Shown here: in pieces, positions 1-11,088 of the stretch
Position numbering within the stretch: the stretch's first letter is position 1
How the letters are laid out: each line of letters starts with the position of its first letter
Assembly: GCA_949282385.1 (NCBI GenBank)
Contig: CASDOP010000007.1
Span: 16,593 to 80,592, forward strand
DNA: 64,000 nt
Origin: an uncultured Clostridia bacterium
GTDB lineage: Bacteria; Bacillota; Clostridia; Christensenellales; Borkfalkiaceae
Direction of reading: 5' to 3'
Program-made: the position numbers and the translations under genes
Notes under the pieces: model-generated
The model's input: the letters and a program-made list of their open reading frames with translations, nothing else
What the model was told of the DNA's origin: nothing
Databases searched by the model: none

Positions 1-1
1 G

Positions 2-1267
2 CCCCTTCTGGTACTCGTCTTTGTCGTTACCATACCCGTTTCGGTGTTCATAACGCGCTATCTCGCCAAAAAAGTTCACCCGCTCTTCCGCAAGCGCAGC
101 GCAAAGCTGGGCGAACTCAACGGCTTCGTTGAGGAGATGATTGCGGGACAGAAAACTACCAAGGCTTACGACTGCGAGCAGGTTGTAATCGACGCATTCG
201 AGCTGAAAAACCGCGAAGCGATAGACGCATACGCCAATTCCGAATATCTTTCCACCGTAACAGGACCTACATCCAACTTCATGAACAACATCGCCCTCAC
301 GCTCATTTCCGTGTTCGGCGCGCTCATGTACATGTACTCGTTCGGAGGGGTTACGGTAGGTCAGATTTCCTCGTTCGTGCTGTATTCTCGCAAATTCTCG
401 GGTCCCATCAACGAAATCGCCAACGTCTTCGGCGAATTCCAGTCGGCTCTCGCCGCGGCGGAAAGGGTGTTCCGTGTGCTCGAAGAAGTTCCGGAAAAAC
501 CCGACGCCGAGGATGCCGTCGAACCGCATAACGTGCGCGGCGACGTCGAAATAAGTCATCTCGCGTTCGGATATGTGCCTGGCAATGAAATAATTCACGA
601 TTTTTCCCTCTCGGCGAAGCAGGGCAACATAATCGCCGTGGTAGGGCGCACTGGCGCAGGCAAGACGACGATAATAAATCTTCTCATGCGTTTTTACGAC
701 GCCGACAGCGGCACTATATCTATAGACGGTACTGACATAATGAAGATGACGCGCTCGGGACTGCGCGGCTGCTTTACCATGGTTCTGCAGGATACATGGC
801 TGTTTGCGGGAACGGTTTACGAAAATATCGCCTACGGCAAGGAAGGCGCTACGCGCGAAGAGGTGGAAAGGGTGTGCAAAGCCGCAAAAATCCACTCGTT
901 CATAACAAAACTTCCGCAGGGCTACGATACTTACCTTTCGGACAGCGCCGTCAACATTTCCAAGGGACAAAAGCAGCTTCTGACGATAGCGCGCGCCATG
1001 CTCATGGACAGTCCAATGCTCATTCTCGACGAGGCGACGTCCAATGTGGATACGCGCACCGAACACATAATTCAGCAGGCAATGACAACGCTCATGCAGG
1101 GCAGAACGTGCTTCGTCATCGCGCACAGACTTTCTACCATAAGGAACGCGGATAAAATCCTCGTCATGGAAAAGGGCGATGTCGTCGAACAGGGCACGCA
1201 CGACGAGCTTATGAAAAAGAGGGGCGCATATTACAAATTGTACCGCTCACAGTTTGAAAGTTACTAA
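2..1267 (+). CDS. ABC exporter half-transporter (membrane domain + ATPase), 5' end cut off by window
   Basis: C-terminal part of a fused membrane/ATPase ABC exporter; the substrate (lipid, drug or peptide) cannot be told. The frame is open from base 2 and the first residues (PLLVLVFVVTIPVSVF) form a membrane helix, so the GTG at 44 is not the start and the gene begins before the window. A further membrane segment lies around 280-380. The ATPase shows Walker A GRTGAGKTT (644-670), Q-loop VLQDTWLF, signature NISKGQKQ instead of the usual LSGGQ, Walker B LILDEATSNVD and the H-loop IAHRLSTI. The SKGQ-type signature is common in clostridial heterodimeric exporters, so a partner half-transporter probably lies just upstream (inference). 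A strong terminator follows. Confidence 0.93.
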   Translation, partial: PLLVLVFVVTIPVSVFITRYLAKKVHPLFRKRSAKLGELNGFVEEMIAGQKTTKAYDCEQVVIDAFELKNREAIDAYANSEYLSTVTGPTSNFMNNIALTLISVFGALMYMYSFGGVTVGQISSFVLYSRKFSGPINEIANVFGEFQSALAAAERVFRVLEEVPEKPDAEDAVEPHNVRGDVEISHLAFGYVPGNEIIHDFSLSAKQGNIIAVVGRTGAGKTTIINLLMRFYDADSGTISIDGTDIMKMTRSGLRGCFTMVLQDTWLFAGTVYENIAYGKEGATREEVERVCKAAKIHSFITKLPQGYDTYLSDSAVNISKGQKQLLTIARAMLMDSPMLILDEATSNVDTRTEHIIQQAMTTLMQGRTCFVIAHRLSTIRNADKILVMEKGDVVEQGTHDELMKKRGAYYKLYRSQFESY

Positions 1268-1276
1268 AATTCTTCC

Positions 1277-1312
1277 GCGCGCCGACCCGAAAACGGGTCG
1301 GCGCGCTTTTTC
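1277..1312 (+). terminator. intrinsic terminator of the ABC exporter operon
   Basis: Perfect 13-bp stem (1277-1289 with 1294-1306), AAAA loop, then a T run. Confidence 0.92.
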
Positions 1313-1385
1313 TGCTTGAAATCGCCTCATAATTCGTCGCGATAAACAATTATTGCCTTTTTTGTCCGCATAACCATTCAATTGT

Positions 1386-1414
1386 TTGCCATAAATTTAC
1401 TTATGTGATATAAT
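1386..1414 (+). promoter_or_regulatory. sigma-A promoter of the hydrogenase operon
   Basis: TTGCCA (1386-1391), 17-base spacer, TATAAT (1409-1414) with an extended TGA. The -10 box covers an in-frame upstream ATG at 1413, which excludes that ATG as the start of the next gene. Predicted 5' UTR is about 65 bases. Confidence 0.85.
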
Positions 1415-1487
1415 GCTGAATGTTATTGATATTATTTTATCGAAATGCGCCCTTGCGGGCGACGTAAAAATAAACAGGAGTGAAAAG

Positions 1488-1976
1488 ATGACAACAATGA
1501 CCTTCGAGGGCACGAGCGAACAGGAAGTCGCCCTCAAAAAGGTAATAGAAGAGCACCGCGGCGAACGCGGTTGTCTTATGCCCGTGCTGCACGCCGCGCA
1601 GGATATTTACGGTTATCTCCCCGTTGAAGTGCAGTCTCTCATCGCCGAAGAACTTTCCATACCTTTAGCCGAAGTTTACGGCGTGGCAACCTTCTATTCG
1701 CAATTCAGCCTCAACCCCAAGGGCAAGCACAAAATATCCGTCTGCCTCGGCACGGCGTGCTACGTAAAGGGAGCGGATAAACTGCTTTCCGCGCTCGAGC
1801 ACGAGCTGCACATAACCTGCGGACAGTGTACGCCCGACAGAAAATTTTCTATAGACAGCTGCAGGTGCGTGGGCGCTTGCGGACTTGCGCCCGTAATAAT
1901 AATCGACGGCGAAGTTTACGGCAGGCTCACAGAGGACGAAGTCCGCAAAGTGCTGGATAAATACATAAAGGACTGA
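1488..1976 (+). CDS. hydC: NADH-dependent [FeFe] hydrogenase, NuoE-like [2Fe-2S] subunit
   Basis: 162-residue thioredoxin-like [2Fe-2S] subunit (NuoE/HndA/HydC family) of a soluble electron-bifurcating or NADH-linked hydrogenase; it passes electrons between the flavin subunit and the rest of the complex. The four cluster cysteines are visible as CLGTAC and, about 40 residues on, CVGAC followed by GLAPV. The start at 1488 is chosen because GGAG lies seven bases upstream; the earlier in-frame ATG (1413) sits inside the promoter. It is followed 13 bases later by the NuoF-like subunit and then the catalytic subunit, the compact hydC-hydB-hydA order known from Thermotoga- and clostridial-type trimeric enzymes. 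Family assignment is firm; bifurcation is inferred from the subunit set. Confidence 0.93.
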   Translation: MTTMTFEGTSEQEVALKKVIEEHRGERGCLMPVLHAAQDIYGYLPVEVQSLIAEELSIPLAEVYGVATFYSQFSLNPKGKHKISVCLGTACYVKGADKLLSALEHELHITCGQCTPDRKFSIDSCRCVGACGLAPVIIIDGEVYGRLTEDEVRKVLDKYIKD

Positions 1977-1989
1977 GGGGGGGTAAGCC

Positions 1990-3882
<1,893 letters not shown>

Positions 3883-3894
3883 CGGAGGGGTATC

Positions 3895-5610
3895 ATGGTA
3901 AATCTTAAAATTAACGGCATCGCCGTGAGCGTGCCGGAAGGTTCAACAATACTGCAGGCGGCAAAGGCTGCAAACGTTCGCATACCCACCCTGTGCTATC
4001 TCAAGGACGTCCAGTGTGTAGGATCGTGCAGAATGTGCCTCGTCGAGGCAACCGGTGCCAAGGGACTTGTCGCCGCGTGCGTATATCCCGTAGCCGAGGG
4101 CATGGAAGTGCGCACCAACACGCCCCGCGTCAGAAAGTCGCGCAAGACCACGCTCGAACTCATACTTTCCACCCATAAAAAGAAGTGCCTTTCCTGCGTT
4201 CGCTCTATGAACTGCGAATTGCAGAAGCTGGCTTTGGAATACAACGCCGAAGAAGACAAATTCGGCACCGACCACGACTTAAAGCCTATAGACGACCTTT
4301 CCGCCTCCGTCGTTCGCGACAATTCCAAGTGCATACTCTGCACCAGGTGCGTCGCCGCGTGCGAAAAGCAGACGATAGGCGCGATAGGCGCAAAGAACAG
4401 GGGCTATGCCAAGGTTATAGGTTCGCCCTTCGACGTATCTCTCGCGTTCACGCCCTGCGTAAACTGCGGTCAGTGCGTCGTCGCATGTCCCGTTGGCGCG
4501 CTTTACGAAAAGAGCGCCGTGGCAGACGTCTGGGGCGCAATAGTCGACCCTTCCAAGCAGGTCGTGTTCTTTACCGCTCCTTCCGTCCGCGCGACGATAG
4601 GCGAAGCGTTCGGTCTGCCCGTAGGCTGCAATTGCGAAGGCAAAATGGTTACCGCAATAAAACAGCTCGGCGACGTAAAGTGCTTCAACATGGATACCAC
4701 CGCCGACCTTACCATTATGGAAGAGGCGACGGAACTTATAGAAAGGGTGCAAAACGGCGGCAAACTGCCCATGTTCACGAGCTGCTGCCCAGGCTGGATA
4801 AAGTTCTGCGAACATTACTATCCCGACCTTTTACCCAACATATCTTCCTGCAAATCCCCGCAGGAAATGTTCTCCGCGGTACTCAAGACGTACTACTGCG
4901 AGAGGGAGGGCATAGATCCTGAAAATCTCTTCGTCGTATCCGTCATTCCCTGCACGGCTAAAAAGTTTGAAATTGAGCGCGAGGAGCTGGGCGGCTATAC
5001 AGACGCGGCAATCACCACGCGCGAGCTTGCAAAGATGATAAAGGAAGCGGGCATAGATTTTGTAAACCTGCCCGAAAGCAAGTTCGATAATCCCTTCGGC
5101 GAAGCGTCGGGCGCAGGCGCGATATTCGGCGCGACGGGCGGCGTAATGGAGGCGGCATTGAGAACGGCGGCTTCCAAGCTCGGCGGAGAATGTGCGCCCA
5201 TAGAATTTAAAGAAGTGCGCGGCACGCAGGGCGTCAAGGAAGCGGAATACGATTTGGGAGTTGCAAAGGTGAAAGTTGCCGTCGCTTCGGGACTTGCCTG
5301 CGCGAGAAAGGTTATCGAAGACATAAAGAGCGGCAAAAAGGACTACACCTTCGTCGAAATCATGGCTTGCCCCGGCGGTTGCATAAACGGCGGCGGTCAG
5401 CCCTACGTTCACGACGAAGTGCGCAACAACGTCGACCTCAAGACGCTTCGCGCACAGGCGCTCTACGACTACGACCGCGACAGTACCGTTCGTTGCTCGC
5501 ACGAAAACGCCAACGTAACCAGGCTTTACATGGAATATTTCGGTCATCCCAATTCCGAAAGAGCGCACAAACTTCTGCACACTACATATAGTTACAGACC
5601 TAAATATTAA
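3895..5610 (+). CDS. hydA: [FeFe] hydrogenase catalytic subunit
   Basis: 571-residue group A [FeFe] hydrogenase, reducing protons with electrons from ferredoxin and NADH. It begins with a plant-type [2Fe-2S] domain, then the His/Cys [4Fe-4S] site (HKKKCLSCVRSMNC), two [4Fe-4S] motifs (CILCTRCVAAC, CVNCGQCVVACP) and the H-cluster domain. All three H-cluster signatures are intact: TSCCPGW (Cys 297/298), PCTAKKFE (Cys 353) and MACPGGC (Cys 492 and 496). The short small-subunit-like tail is also present (TRLYMEYFGHP). ATG 3895 follows GGAGGGG. No maturation genes (hydE, hydF, hydG) are in the window, so they must be elsewhere. A terminator follows directly. Confidence 0.97.
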   Translation: MVNLKINGIAVSVPEGSTILQAAKAANVRIPTLCYLKDVQCVGSCRMCLVEATGAKGLVAACVYPVAEGMEVRTNTPRVRKSRKTTLELILSTHKKKCLSCVRSMNCELQKLALEYNAEEDKFGTDHDLKPIDDLSASVVRDNSKCILCTRCVAACEKQTIGAIGAKNRGYAKVIGSPFDVSLAFTPCVNCGQCVVACPVGALYEKSAVADVWGAIVDPSKQVVFFTAPSVRATIGEAFGLPVGCNCEGKMVTAIKQLGDVKCFNMDTTADLTIMEEATELIERVQNGGKLPMFTSCCPGWIKFCEHYYPDLLPNISSCKSPQEMFSAVLKTYYCEREGIDPENLFVVSVIPCTAKKFEIEREELGGYTDAAITTRELAKMIKEAGIDFVNLPESKFDNPFGEASGAGAIFGATGGVMEAALRTAASKLGGECAPIEFKEVRGTQGVKEAEYDLGVAKVKVAVASGLACARKVIEDIKSGKKDYTFVEIMACPGGCINGGGQPYVHDEVRNNVDLKTLRAQALYDYDRDSTVRCSHENANVTRLYMEYFGHPNSERAHKLLHTTYSYRPKY

Positions 5611-5613
5611 ATT

Positions 5614-5643
5614 AAAAAAGCGGGGAATTCCCCGCTTTTTTGC
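5614..5643 (+). terminator. intrinsic terminator of the hydrogenase operon
   Basis: Stem AAAAAAGCGGGG / CCCCGCTTTTTT with an AATT loop, four bases after the hydA stop. Confidence 0.93.
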
Positions 5644-5705
5644 GCTTGAAGAAGTTTTTGTTTTGGCTTTTTCGGACGGGCGCGTTAATGTGCGCGGCGT
5701 AAGTC

Positions 5706-5841
5706 ATAAAAAATACCGCGCGGCGATTAAATATCGCCGCGCGGTCGATAAACGCATGCATAAAAAATAAGGAGTAAATATTTCTGCGAACAAAAAGGCA
5801 TGCGTAAAATGTAGTTCAAAGTTATTTTTAACCTGACTAGC
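5706..5841 (-). ncRNA. candidate small RNA of about 135 nt, no convincing ORF
   Basis: A complete minus-strand transcription unit with no recognisable protein. The promoter (5848-5876) would start it near 5841, and it runs into a 12-bp GC-rich hairpin (5716-5727 with 5734-5745) followed on the minus strand by TATTTTTTATG. The only ATG frame inside codes about 24 residues without a Shine-Dalgarno site. An untranslated RNA is the simplest reading, but the unit could also be a relic promoter and terminator. Expression is unproven. Confidence 0.45.
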
Positions 5842-5847
5842 ATAATT

Positions 5848-5876
5848 ATATTAACAGGTTTTTATTGTTATGTCAA
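5848..5876 (-). promoter_or_regulatory. promoter of the candidate small RNA
   Basis: On the minus strand TTGACA (5871-5876), 17 bases, TAATAT (5848-5853) with TGT before it; a TATAAT overlaps at 5845-5850. The 10-mer AACCTGACTA (5830-5839) downstream also occurs just after the degV -10 box. Confidence 0.65.
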
Positions 5877-6063
5877 TAGCCATTTTAAATTTTTGTTTCA
5901 ATAATTTATATGCGCGCGATTATTTGCGGTTTAAGTCGTTTTTTTAGTTTTTTTGTGCAAATTCGCCGTTTATCGTTCGCATAAAGGTAAATGGCAACGC
6001 CCGCTTTGAACTAAAGTTATATAAATCCGCGCGTGGCATGCCATCGGTATTCCCAACGGAATA

Positions 6064-6092
6064 TTGCCCAGCAAACGCAAAATTTTTATTAT
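6064..6092 (+). promoter_or_regulatory. promoter of the GNAT gene
   Basis: TTGCCC (6064-6069), 17 bases, TATTAT (6087-6092), 18 bases before the ATG. Confidence 0.65.
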
Positions 6093-6110
6093 ACGAAAAA
6101 GGAATAAGCC

Positions 6111-6560
6111 ATGGAAATACGCAGATACGTTTCTTCCGATTGCGCAATTTTATTAAAACTTTTTTACGAAACCGTTCATACGGTAAACGCAAAAGATTAT
6201 ACAAAAGAGCAGCTCGATGCCTGGGCGACGGGCGATGAAGACTTAAAGGCGTGGGACAAATCTTTTAAAGAAAGTTTAACTCTCGTTGCCGTCGAAGGCG
6301 AAAAAATCGCAGGCTTCGGCAATATCCGCGCGGACGGATATTTAGACAAACTTTACGTAAGCGCGGACGCGCAGCGCCGCGGCGCAGGCACAGCTTTGTG
6401 CGACGCGCTCGAAAGCGCGGCGACAGAAAAAATATTTACGCACGCTTCAGTTACCGCGAGGGGATTTTTCCTCGCGAGGGGATACGTTCAAATAAAGGAA
6501 CAGACCGTCGAAAGGCGGGGCGTAAAACTGCTGAATTACGTTATGGAAAAGCAAAAATAA
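6111..6560 (+). CDS. GNAT family N-acetyltransferase
   Basis: 149-residue single-domain GNAT acetyltransferase that would move an acetyl group from acetyl-CoA to an amine. The family's acetyl-CoA pyrophosphate loop is clear as DKLYVSADAQRRGAGTAL (Q/RxxGxG/A form), with the preceding beta-strand AGFGNIRADGYL. The overall look is that of the YafP-like group of stand-alone GNATs, whose substrates are mostly unknown. ATG 6111 has GGAATAAGCC before it. It is monocistronic, with its own promoter upstream and a bidirectional terminator downstream shared with the converging lipoprotein gene. The substrate cannot be inferred from the neighbours. Confidence 0.88.
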   Translation: MEIRRYVSSDCAILLKLFYETVHTVNAKDYTKEQLDAWATGDEDLKAWDKSFKESLTLVAVEGEKIAGFGNIRADGYLDKLYVSADAQRRGAGTALCDALESAATEKIFTHASVTARGFFLARGYVQIKEQTVERRGVKLLNYVMEKQK

Positions 6561-6643
6561 CTGCTCGGAATAATAAATTGTGCGCCAGCCGCATGCGATA
6601 TTAATAAACAATAACGGCAGGCTTTCACTGTGTATAAAAAAGC

Positions 6644-6680
6644 AAATCCGCCGCATCTTCGCGATGCGGCGGATTTTTAT
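6644..6680. terminator. bidirectional terminator between converging genes
   Basis: 14-bp stem (6644-6657 with 6663-6676) flanked by A and T runs, usable from both the GNAT gene and the minus-strand lipoprotein gene. Confidence 0.85.
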
Positions 6681-6718
6681 CTTTTGCATGAAAGCTGCGA
6701 TATGCAGCTTGTTTTTAA

Positions 6719-7816
6719 TTAAATTGTTATATATTCGAGCGAGGAGAGCGAGTAAACGATGTTCCCGAGGTTGAAAGGCATTGTTTCGCTCATTCTTATG
6801 AGCGCAGCCCTGCACGTATTGAGTTCGCTGTTGGAAACGTGGGCGTACCAATATGTGGAGGCAGGTCCGGGCATTTCCGAGGCGAGCGCGAGGGTGAGTT
6901 CGTTGTACGAATAATTTATAACGTTTTCGTCGTTCTTGCCCGCAATGAGGTAACCGCTGTCTACTGCTGCGTCGAGGGCGCTTACTATCGTCGAAAAGCT
7001 CTCGTTTTCCCTGTCGAGCGAAAGTTCGCCGCCGCATGCCACGGTAAAGCGCGAGGTCTGTTTTTCGGCAGCTCTCATAAGGTCTATGGTGTGCGTTCCG
7101 CTGGATGTGAACGAGCGCATCGCCATAGCAACGTAACTTGCGTCGAATACCGAATATTCCGAACCTACGCCAGCCGAGGCGGTCTGCTTTTCGGGATTTT
7201 CTGCCGAGCGGTCGGTTGTTTCTATTATCGCGCTGTTGCCGTCGCGGTTATAATATACTTCGTACAGACAGTCTACTTCGACATAAGCGCTCGCAAGGTC
7301 AGCGGGAGCAATGGCATTTGGCGACGTGCAAACGATATCCTGTTTTGAATAAACGGGAGTAAGGTTGTTGTCAGCCGAGCGGAAATAGCTTAAAGTGGTA
7401 ACCGCGTTGCTAAAATCGCGCTTCGCGCCGTTTACTGTAACCGAGCCTGTCAGCGCGAGCGTCGTTTTGTAAGCGTAAACGACGTCCGTCGTGTCGGATA
7501 ATCTGTATTCTTCGGGAACGGAAGCGTCGTTCCAGTCATACTTTACGGCGTAAAATTCGGTGGTATAAGTTCCGCCCTGATTATATTCAAAGGAATAACT
7601 CGTGTTTGAGCCTTTTTCAAAAGTTATGGCATAGGTGGCTACTTCTTTGCGGGTAAGGCGGTCGGAATTTTCGTTGAGTTCGCCGCCCGCGGGATTGCGT
7701 ATTTCCCAGTTGGGCGAAGTGGTGGTTTTGTAACTTACGGTTCCGCCGCAAGCCGCCATAAGAATTGTGCTGCCTGCGCATAAAGCGAGAGCAAGGACTT
7801 TGATTGCTTTTTTCAT
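6719..7816 (-). CDS. lipoprotein of unknown function
   Basis: 365-residue predicted lipoprotein. The N terminus has two lysines, a hydrophobic stretch (VLALALCAGSTI) and the lipobox LMAAC, so it should be secreted and anchored by lipidated Cys 23. The mature part is polar with many Thr, Ser and Tyr, has no repeats I can recognise and no further cysteines of note near the anchor. I do not recognise the family. ATG 7816 has no Shine-Dalgarno; the -10 box TATAAT lies seven bases upstream, so the mRNA is predicted to be leaderless. It diverges from addB across only 92 bases and converges on the GNAT gene. Confidence 0.85.
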   Translation of the reverse strand: MKKAIKVLALALCAGSTILMAACGGTVSYKTTTSPNWEIRNPAGGELNENSDRLTRKEVATYAITFEKGSNTSYSFEYNQGGTYTTEFYAVKYDWNDASVPEEYRLSDTTDVVYAYKTTLALTGSVTVNGAKRDFSNAVTTLSYFRSADNNLTPVYSKQDIVCTSPNAIAPADLASAYVEVDCLYEVYYNRDGNSAIIETTDRSAENPEKQTASAGVGSEYSVFDASYVAMAMRSFTSSGTHTIDLMRAAEKQTSRFTVACGGELSLDRENESFSTIVSALDAAVDSGYLIAGKNDENVINYSYNELTLALASEMPGPASTYWYAHVSNSELNTCRAALIRMSETMPFNLGNIVYSLSSLEYITI

Positions 7817-7823
7817 ACTCGCT

Positions 7824-7852
7824 ATTATAGCATATAAATTTTTAATTGTAAA
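7824..7852 (-). promoter_or_regulatory. leaderless promoter of the lipoprotein gene
   Basis: Minus strand TTTACA (7847-7852), 17 bases, TATAAT (7824-7829), then seven bases to the ATG. Confidence 0.75.
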
Positions 7853-7895
7853 AACTTTTCTGCCCCAAAATATTTAAAAAATGCAAGCGATATGT

Positions 7896-7901
7896 TATAA
7901 T
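7896..7901 (+). promoter_or_regulatory. -10 box of addB, probably leaderless
   Basis: Extended -10 TGTTATAAT with seven bases to ATG 7909 and no Shine-Dalgarno. The -35 (TTTAAA, 7873-7878) is weak. Confidence 0.6.
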
Positions 7902-7908
7902 TTGTAAT

Positions 7909-10900
7909 ATGATAACATCTTATACCGCGCCGATGGTCGGCGCGGCTCTCGAAAAACTGAAAGAAATAGTGTCTGAGAACGAAAGCGCGGGCAAAAACAC
8001 CGTCATCTTTTGCGAGGACAGGCTTACTCTCGCCGCAGAGCGCGCGGTCTGCGCGGCTGCGGGCGGAACTTTTTCCGCTTCCGTATATACCTTTTCGCGC
8101 TTTCTTTCGGCGGAAAGGGGCAAGCGCAGCGACATACTCTCCAGCCAGGGCTCGGCTATGGTCATACGCAAACTCATCGAGGATATGCGCGGGGAGCTTA
8201 CCATGTTCAAAAAACTCTCCTCGCCGACTGCCGCGCAGGACGTCTACGATACTATAGCCCTCTTGTATTCTTCGCGCGTTACGCCCGACGACCTCTCCGC
8301 CGTCACCGCGCCCTCCGCCGTGCTCGAGGGCAAGATACGCGACCTCGAAAAGCTCTACCGCGCTTATGCGAAATACCTTGAAGAGAGCGGCAGCATGGAC
8401 AGAAACCGCTATCTTTCCATGCTCCCCGAAGTCATTTTAAAAAGCCGCGCGATAATAGGCGCGGAAGTCATATTTTTGGGCTTTCAGGCTTTCACCCATT
8501 CCGTTTCGGAGTGCGCTTCCGCCTGCATGGAGGCGGCGAAGAACGTCACGGGGCTTTTCATAGGCGGCAGGGAGGAAGTGTACGTCAACGAAGCGGCGGC
8601 GTCCTTTGCCTACGCAGCGAAAGCCTTCGGCGGCTGCAACTCAAAAACCATTAAATCGCCTCTCGGCGCAGAGGCGGAGCGCATGCGTTCGTATGTGTTC
8701 AATCCCGACGCGTTCCACCTTAAAAATTCTCTTCCCACGGACGCGGTAACCATATTCGAAGGTCGCGACGAGGAGGACGAGGTTGAGTATATCGCCTCGC
8801 GCATAATAAAGCACGTGTTCGAAGACGGCGTGCGCTATCAGGCTATTTCTGTAATGCTGCCCGACATGGCGGGTTACAGCCCCGTCGTCGAGCGGGTATT
8901 TTCGCAATACGGCATACCCTGTTATCTCGATAAAAGCTATCCCCTTTCCGAACACCCTGTGTGCGCCTTTCTGGAAGGTTACCTGAATTGCGCGCGCGAC
9001 GGATGCACGGCGCAGAGCCTCTTTTCGGTTGTAACTTCGCCCCTGTTCGTCGTTGAGGACGAGGGCAGGAGCGTCGGCGAGGGCGAAAGACGCAAAATAA
9101 AAGATTTGTTCGTCAACTATATTTTAAGACTGGCGGCATACCGCGGAGGAATAAGAAGACAGCCGGACGAAAACATTCTCTCTTCGCTCGGGCTGGACGT
9201 AAATGCGGTGAACGCGGTGCGGGAGCCGTTTTTGCGCAGCTTAAAGCGCATACCTTCCAAGGGCAGGGGCGAACAGTTCTGCGCCGCCCTGCGCGCAATA
9301 CTGAGGGATTTCGACGCCGAAAATACCCTTTCGTCCATGAGCCTCAGTTTTGCCGAGGAATACCCCTCTCTTTCCGCGCTTTCTCAAATGGCTTACGAGA
9401 GCGTGCTTTCCGTCCTCGACGAGGCGGAGCGCTTAACTTTCGGTCAGGAAATGACGGTAAGGGAATTTTCCGCCGTGCTGAAAAGCGGCTTTGCGGCAAC
9501 GGAACTTTCGCTCATTCCGCCCAAGCAGGATGCCGTTTTCGTCAGCGACCTGCTCTCCACTAACAACATCGGCAGCAGAATAATTTTTGCCGCGGGGCTT
9601 ACGGGCGACGTACCCGCAACCAGCCAGGACACCGCCGTGCTGACGGACAGGGACCTTGAAAGCCTCGAAGCCCTCAACATAAACATTTCGCCTAAAATTT
9701 CGCAGGTAAACAACCGCTCGCGCGAGACGGCGGGTCTTAACCTCTGCGCGTTCAGGGACAGATTATATCTCACTTATCCCGTAAGAAAGGGGGGAGAGGA
9801 GTGCGGCGTAAGCGAAGCCGTGCTATATGCCCGTGCGCTGTTTTCAACGCTTTCGGGCGAAAAGCTCCGCCCCGTAACGGCGCGCATGGAGCATAAAAAC
9901 GCGCAGGATTTAAAATATTTCTGCGCCCGTCCCGTTCCCGCAATAAACAGGCTCGCGGGCGAAACTTCGCCCGCCGTGCGCTCATCGGTGTATAAACTTC
10001 TCGAAGAAAACGGCTACGGCGCTCAGGCTGCCGCGGCGCTGGCGTCTTCGCCCGACGGCGTAAAAGTTTCGGACGCGGGCAAACTTTACGGCAACAGCTT
10101 TACGCCCACCGCGCTCGAAAGCTATTTTTCCTGCCCCTACAAGTGCTTCATGATGAGGGGGCTTAAACTCGCCGAACGCGAGGAGGGCGTCATGCGCCCG
10201 CTCGACTGCGGCAATTTCATTCACTCCGTGCTGCAGAACGTCTTCGAGCCGTCGGTAAACGGGTTCGAGGACGCGCAGGCAGTCGAAAACAGGGCAAAGG
10301 AGGAGTGCCGAAAACTGCTCTCTTCGCCCAGATATTCTGCACTCTCCGCCGACAAACGCGGACAGTATTCTGCGGAAGCGCTCACCGAAGAGGCGGTGGA
10401 AGTATGCCTCGGCGCGTTCGAACAGCTTAAAAATTCTTCCTTCCGCGTGGCGGAAGTCGAAAAAAATTGCCGCCTCGCGCTCGACGGAGGCGCGACGCTC
10501 TTCGGCAGAATAGACAGGGTGGACGACTGCGGCGACATGGTGCGCGTCATCGACTACAAGACGGGTTCGACCGACAACAGCGCGTCGTCTTACTACATGG
10601 GTTTGAAACTTCAGCTGCCCGTCTATCTGCTCGCTTCCTCTAAGGGAAGAAGAGCGGTGGGCGCGTATTATTTCCCCGCAAAGGTCGAGTACGAGGACGC
10701 GCACGACGGCGTTTTCAGGCTCAAAGGCTACATGGACGGCAGCGAGGACGTCGTGAGAAGTTCGGATACCGTCGTCGAAGAAAAGCAAAAGAGCAGTTAT
10801 GTTGACGCATATCTCAACGGCAGACAGGTCGAAAGCGTGCTTTCGCGCGAAGATTTTGCCGATTTCCTGCTGTATTCTTCGCTCGTCGCCCGCCAGGGCG

Positions 10901-11088
10901 CGGCGGAAATGGCGCAGGGTTACGCTTCGCCCTCTCCCGCAGAGGGCGCGTGCAAACATTGTCAGCTTTCGGGCAGTTGCGGTTTTTCCGCAGGTCTGGA
11001 CGGCGAGGAGCGCAAAAAGGCAAAGATCGATTGCCGCACGGTTGCGGGCATAGTCAGAAAGCAGAGGGGGGACGAAGATGGCAACTAA
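7909..11088 (+). CDS. addB: ATP-dependent helicase/nuclease subunit AddB
   Basis: 1059-residue AddB (RexB), partner of AddA in the Firmicutes enzyme that resects double-strand breaks to a Chi site, replacing RecBCD. AddB has a degenerate helicase fold and a C-terminal RecB-type nuclease domain. Visible here are the nuclease core (GRIDRVDD then VIDYKTGS, around residues 868-885) and the iron-sulfur cysteines that clamp it: Cys 742 in SCPYKCF and the C-x2-C-x5-C group at 1015, 1018 and 1024. No classical Walker A is obvious at the N terminus, as usual for clostridial AddB. It is about 100 residues shorter than the Bacillus protein. The stop overlaps the addA start by 11 bases, implying translational coupling. 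Confidence 0.95.
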   Translation: MITSYTAPMVGAALEKLKEIVSENESAGKNTVIFCEDRLTLAAERAVCAAAGGTFSASVYTFSRFLSAERGKRSDILSSQGSAMVIRKLIEDMRGELTMFKKLSSPTAAQDVYDTIALLYSSRVTPDDLSAVTAPSAVLEGKIRDLEKLYRAYAKYLEESGSMDRNRYLSMLPEVILKSRAIIGAEVIFLGFQAFTHSVSECASACMEAAKNVTGLFIGGREEVYVNEAAASFAYAAKAFGGCNSKTIKSPLGAEAERMRSYVFNPDAFHLKNSLPTDAVTIFEGRDEEDEVEYIASRIIKHVFEDGVRYQAISVMLPDMAGYSPVVERVFSQYGIPCYLDKSYPLSEHPVCAFLEGYLNCARDGCTAQSLFSVVTSPLFVVEDEGRSVGEGERRKIKDLFVNYILRLAAYRGGIRRQPDENILSSLGLDVNAVNAVREPFLRSLKRIPSKGRGEQFCAALRAILRDFDAENTLSSMSLSFAEEYPSLSALSQMAYESVLSVLDEAERLTFGQEMTVREFSAVLKSGFAATELSLIPPKQDAVFVSDLLSTNNIGSRIIFAAGLTGDVPATSQDTAVLTDRDLESLEALNINISPKISQVNNRSRETAGLNLCAFRDRLYLTYPVRKGGEECGVSEAVLYARALFSTLSGEKLRPVTARMEHKNAQDLKYFCARPVPAINRLAGETSPAVRSSVYKLLEENGYGAQAAAALASSPDGVKVSDAGKLYGNSFTPTALESYFSCPYKCFMMRGLKLAEREEGVMRPLDCGNFIHSVLQNVFEPSVNGFEDAQAVENRAKEECRKLLSSPRYSALSADKRGQYSAEALTEEAVEVCLGAFEQLKNSSFRVAEVEKNCRLALDGGATLFGRIDRVDDCGDMVRVIDYKTGSTDNSASSYYMGLKLQLPVYLLASSKGRRAVGAYYFPAKVEYEDAHDGVFRLKGYMDGSEDVVRSSDTVVEEKQKSSYVDAYLNGRQVESVLSREDFADFLLYSSLVARQGAAEMAQGYASPSPAEGACKHCQLSGSCGFSAGLDGEERKKAKIDCRTVAGIVRKQRGDEDGN

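Noticed and set aside
1413..1487. N-terminal extension of hydC from ATG 1413
   Set aside because: The ATG lies within the -10 box, and a proper ribosome site precedes ATG 1488.
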